Shown here: in pieces, positions 14,190 through 15,156 of the stretch | How the letters are laid out: each line of letters opens with the position of its first letter | Position numbering within the stretch: the first letter of the stretch is position 1 | Assembly (NCBI GenBank): GCA_025934635.1 | Contig: JAICWX010000214.1 | Coordinates: 1 to 15,156 of the forward strand | Direction of reading: 5' to 3' | DNA from: Streptosporangiaceae bacterium | GTDB taxonomy: Bacteria > Actinomycetota > Actinomycetes > Streptosporangiales > Streptosporangiaceae | Length of the DNA: 15,156 nt | The notes under the pieces: model-generated | Database searches by the model: none | Told to the model about the DNA's origin: nothing | Seen by the model: the letters and a program-made list of their open reading frames with translations, nothing else | Position numbers and translations under genes: made by a program

Positions 14190-14249
14190 AACGACATCGA
14201 TGGAGCATTGACGCTGCTATCACGACATCGGTGGGGCATCGATGTCGTT
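14190..14249. repeat. Inverted and direct repeat cluster, ACGACATCG core
   Basis: AACGACATCGATG (14190-14202) is matched by its exact reverse complement CATCGATGTCGTT (14237-14249), a 13-bp perfect inverted repeat with a 34-nt spacer. A second direct copy begins at 14222; over 20 bp it matches the first copy (from 14191) at 17 positions. The arrangement resembles multiple binding sites for a dimeric regulator, or a cruciform; function is unknown. Confidence 0.75.
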
Positions 14250-14327
14250 GCCGGGAGGGGGCGAGGGGCCGGGCGGGTGACGGGTGGGGTCTGTGGTGTG
14301 GCTGCTGGTGCTGAGGCCAGGACAAAG

Positions 14328-14356
14328 GCCCGGCCCAGCGGGTGGCTGGGCCGGGC
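14328..14356 (-). terminator. Terminator hairpin downstream of leuC-leuD
   Basis: A perfect 12-bp stem, GCCCGGCCCAGC against GCTGGGCCGGGC, with a 5-nt loop. Read on the minus strand it is followed by CTTTGTCC, a modest T-rich tail, so it probably ends leuD transcripts about 100 nt past the stop codon. Confidence 0.7.
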
Positions 14357-14360
14357 TCTG

Positions 14361-14417
14361 GCTGTGCTTGCGTGTGAGAGCTGTGCTTGTGTGTTAGGGC
14401 TGCGCTTGTGTGTTAGG
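14361..14417. repeat. 19-bp tandem repeat, three copies
   Basis: Three head-to-tail 19-mers: GCTGTGCTTGCGTGTGAGA (14361-14379), GCTGTGCTTGTGTGTTAGG (14380-14398) and GCTGCGCTTGTGTGTTAGG (14399-14417). The second and third differ at one base. They lie between the leuD stop and its terminator hairpin. Confidence 0.88.
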
Positions 14418-14475
14418 TGGGTCGGGCGGTGACAGGGAGAAGGTTTTAGGTGGTCAGGCGGTGACAGGGAGGAAG
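14414..14475. repeat. About 33-bp duplication of the leuD 3' end
   Basis: The end of leuD with its stop codon, TTAGGTGGTCAGGCGGTGACAGGGAGGAAG when read on the plus strand with its downstream flank, is partly copied at about 14413-14442 (TTAGGTGGGTCGGGCGGTGA and then CAGGGAGAAG). The offset is about 32-33 bp with small indels. The downstream copy is non-coding. The shared TTAGG also ends the 19-bp units, so the two sets may have arisen by related slippage. Confidence 0.7.
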
Positions 14476-15047
14476 CTGGGGCGGGAGTGCTCGAAGGCGG
14501 TGATGTCGCCTTCGTGGCGCAGGGTCAGGCCGATGTCGTCGAGGCCTTCCATGAGCCGCCAGCGGGTGTAGTTGTCGATCTCGAACGGCGCCTTGATCCC
14601 GGCCGCTTCGGCCAGCACGACGCGGTTGTCCAGGTCGACCACGACCTCGGTGGCCGGGTCGGCCTCGACGGCGTCCTGCAGGGCGGCCACGGTGGCCTCG
14701 GGCAGGATGACCGGCAGCAGGCCGGCCTTGGTGGAGTTGCCGCGGAAGATGTCGCCGAACCGGGGGGCGATCACCGCCCGGAAGCCGTAGTCGGTGAGGG
14801 CCCAGACCGCGTGCTCGCGGGACGATCCGGTGCCGAAGTCCGGGCCGGCGACCAGGATGGTCGCGCCGTCGTACTGCGGCTGGTTGAGCACGAAGGACGG
14901 GTCCTCGCGCCAGGCGGCGAACAGGCCCTGGCCGAAGCCGGTCCGGCTCACCTGCTTGAGGTACTCGGCCGGGATGATCTGGTCGGTGTCCACGTTGCTG
15001 CGGCGCAGCGGCACCGCGCGGCCGGCGTGGGTGACGAACGGTTCCAT
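14454..15047 (-). CDS. leuD: 3-isopropylmalate dehydratase small subunit
   Basis: Small (swivelling-domain) subunit of isopropylmalate isomerase, which with LeuC converts 2- to 3-isopropylmalate in leucine synthesis. The 197-residue protein has [16 protein letters not shown] (18-33), [17 protein letters not shown] (68-84) and [16 protein letters not shown] (97-112), all family hallmarks. The ATG start has AAGGGAG 8 nt upstream. It follows leuC by 29 nt on the same strand, and the two subunits act as a complex. The 3' end has been partly duplicated just downstream. Its promoter and any regulator such as an IclR-type NdgR would lie beyond the right edge. Confidence 0.97.
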   Translation of the reverse strand: MEPFVTHAGRAVPLRRSNVDTDQIIPAEYLKQVSRTGFGQGLFAAWREDPSFVLNQPQYDGATILVAGPDFGTGSSREHAVWALTDYGFRAVIAPRFGDIFRGNSTKAGLLPVILPEATVAALQDAVEADPATEVVVDLDNRVVLAEAAGIKAPFEIDNYTRWRLMEGLDDIGLTLRHEGDITAFEHSRPSFLPVTA

Positions 15048-15076
15048 GGTTCAGGCTCCCTTGACGGTTCGGCCGG

Positions 15077-15156
15077 TTACAGGTCGGCGGGCGCGGCCAG
15101 GTGGCCGGTGACGGCGGTGGCGGCGGCGACCTCGGGCGAGACCAGGTGGGTGCGCC
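15077..15156 (-). CDS. leuC: 3-isopropylmalate dehydratase large subunit, C-terminal end (partial)
   Basis: Only the last 25 codons and the TAA stop are inside the window. The translated end, RTHLVSPEVAAATAVTGHLA followed by APADL, is the conserved C-terminus of LeuC (the TRTHLVSPxMAAAAAVxGHF region), and it directly precedes leuD in the same orientation. LeuC carries the [4Fe-4S] cluster that does the dehydration; those cysteines are outside the window. Confidence 0.93.
   Translation of the reverse strand, partial: RTHLVSPEVAAATAVTGHLAAPADL

Larger units (their letters stand above)
13693..14453. other. Gene-free region between hup and leuD
   Basis: About 760 bp with no convincing gene. Reading frames here (for example 13937-14191 and 14034-14432 on the plus strand) give arginine/glycine/alanine-rich products with no family resemblance, no ribosome site and no promoter. 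The region holds, left to right: the hup leader and promoter, an A/T-rich stretch with the inverted repeat GTAATC (13862-13867) / GATTAC (13882-13887), about 280 bp of featureless GC-rich DNA, a direct/inverted repeat cluster at 14190-14249, the leuD terminator and two tandem repeat sets. I see no tRNA or known riboswitch in it. Confidence 0.6.

Noticed and set aside
14034..14432. Possible small genes in the hup-leuD spacer (also 13937-14191)
   Set aside because: The frames cross the inverted repeat, the terminator stem and the 19-bp repeats, and have no ribosome site or family likeness.
13693..14453. tRNA or other stable RNA gene in the long spacer
   Set aside because: No GTTCGAATC-like T-arm, acceptor pairing or CCA end could be found by eye.

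Overview
The window is a stretch of core chromosome from a high-GC actinobacterium (Actinomycetota). The evidence is extreme G+C with G/C at codon third positions, frequent GTG and TTG starts, SD-type ribosome sites (AGGAG or GGAGG), and a gene order typical of the class: rsmD-coaD-DUF177-rpmF-rnc-mutM beside recG, rpmB and thiL, with gpsA-ddl and hup-leuD-leuC on the other side. CofC implies that the host makes coenzyme F420, which fits this phylum. I cannot name the genus.

Layout. From 1 to 6447 everything is on the minus strand, read right to left: recG, rsmD, coaD, DUF177 (YceD-like), rpmF, rnc and mutM. The themes are replication-fork repair, 16S rRNA methylation, CoA synthesis, the L32 ribosomal protein, RNA processing and oxidised-base repair. 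rpmB (6662-6847) diverges from recG and ends in a strong hairpin facing the convergent thiL. thiL (minus) diverges from a small stand-alone Lrp/AsnC ligand-binding-domain gene (plus), whose end overlaps the end of cofC (minus). cofC diverges over 51 bp from a plus-strand run: plsC-gpsA (ATGA overlap), a Cys/Met-metabolism PLP enzyme, and ddl. A 51-nt hairpin separates ddl from convergent hup. After hup come about 760 bp with no convincing gene, then leuD and the last codons of leuC at the right edge.

Functional links. plsC and gpsA sit together as glycerophospholipid enzymes (glycerol-3-phosphate supply and acylation). ddl makes D-Ala-D-Ala for peptidoglycan. leuC/leuD form isopropylmalate isomerase. 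rpmF follows DUF177, its usual ribosome-linked neighbour.

I see no defence system, mobile element, CRISPR array or biosynthetic cluster. The points of interest are small. thiL has no ATG/GTG/TTG start for its conserved N-terminus but has an ATC codon 5 nt after a perfect SD. A DasR-like palindrome lies in the thiL/Lrp divergent region. Short tandem repeats, unrelated in unit, recur just past the stop codons of four genes (mutM, recG, ddl, leuD), and there are low-complexity expansions inside DUF177 and ddl. A cluster of inverted and direct repeats lies in the gene-free region.
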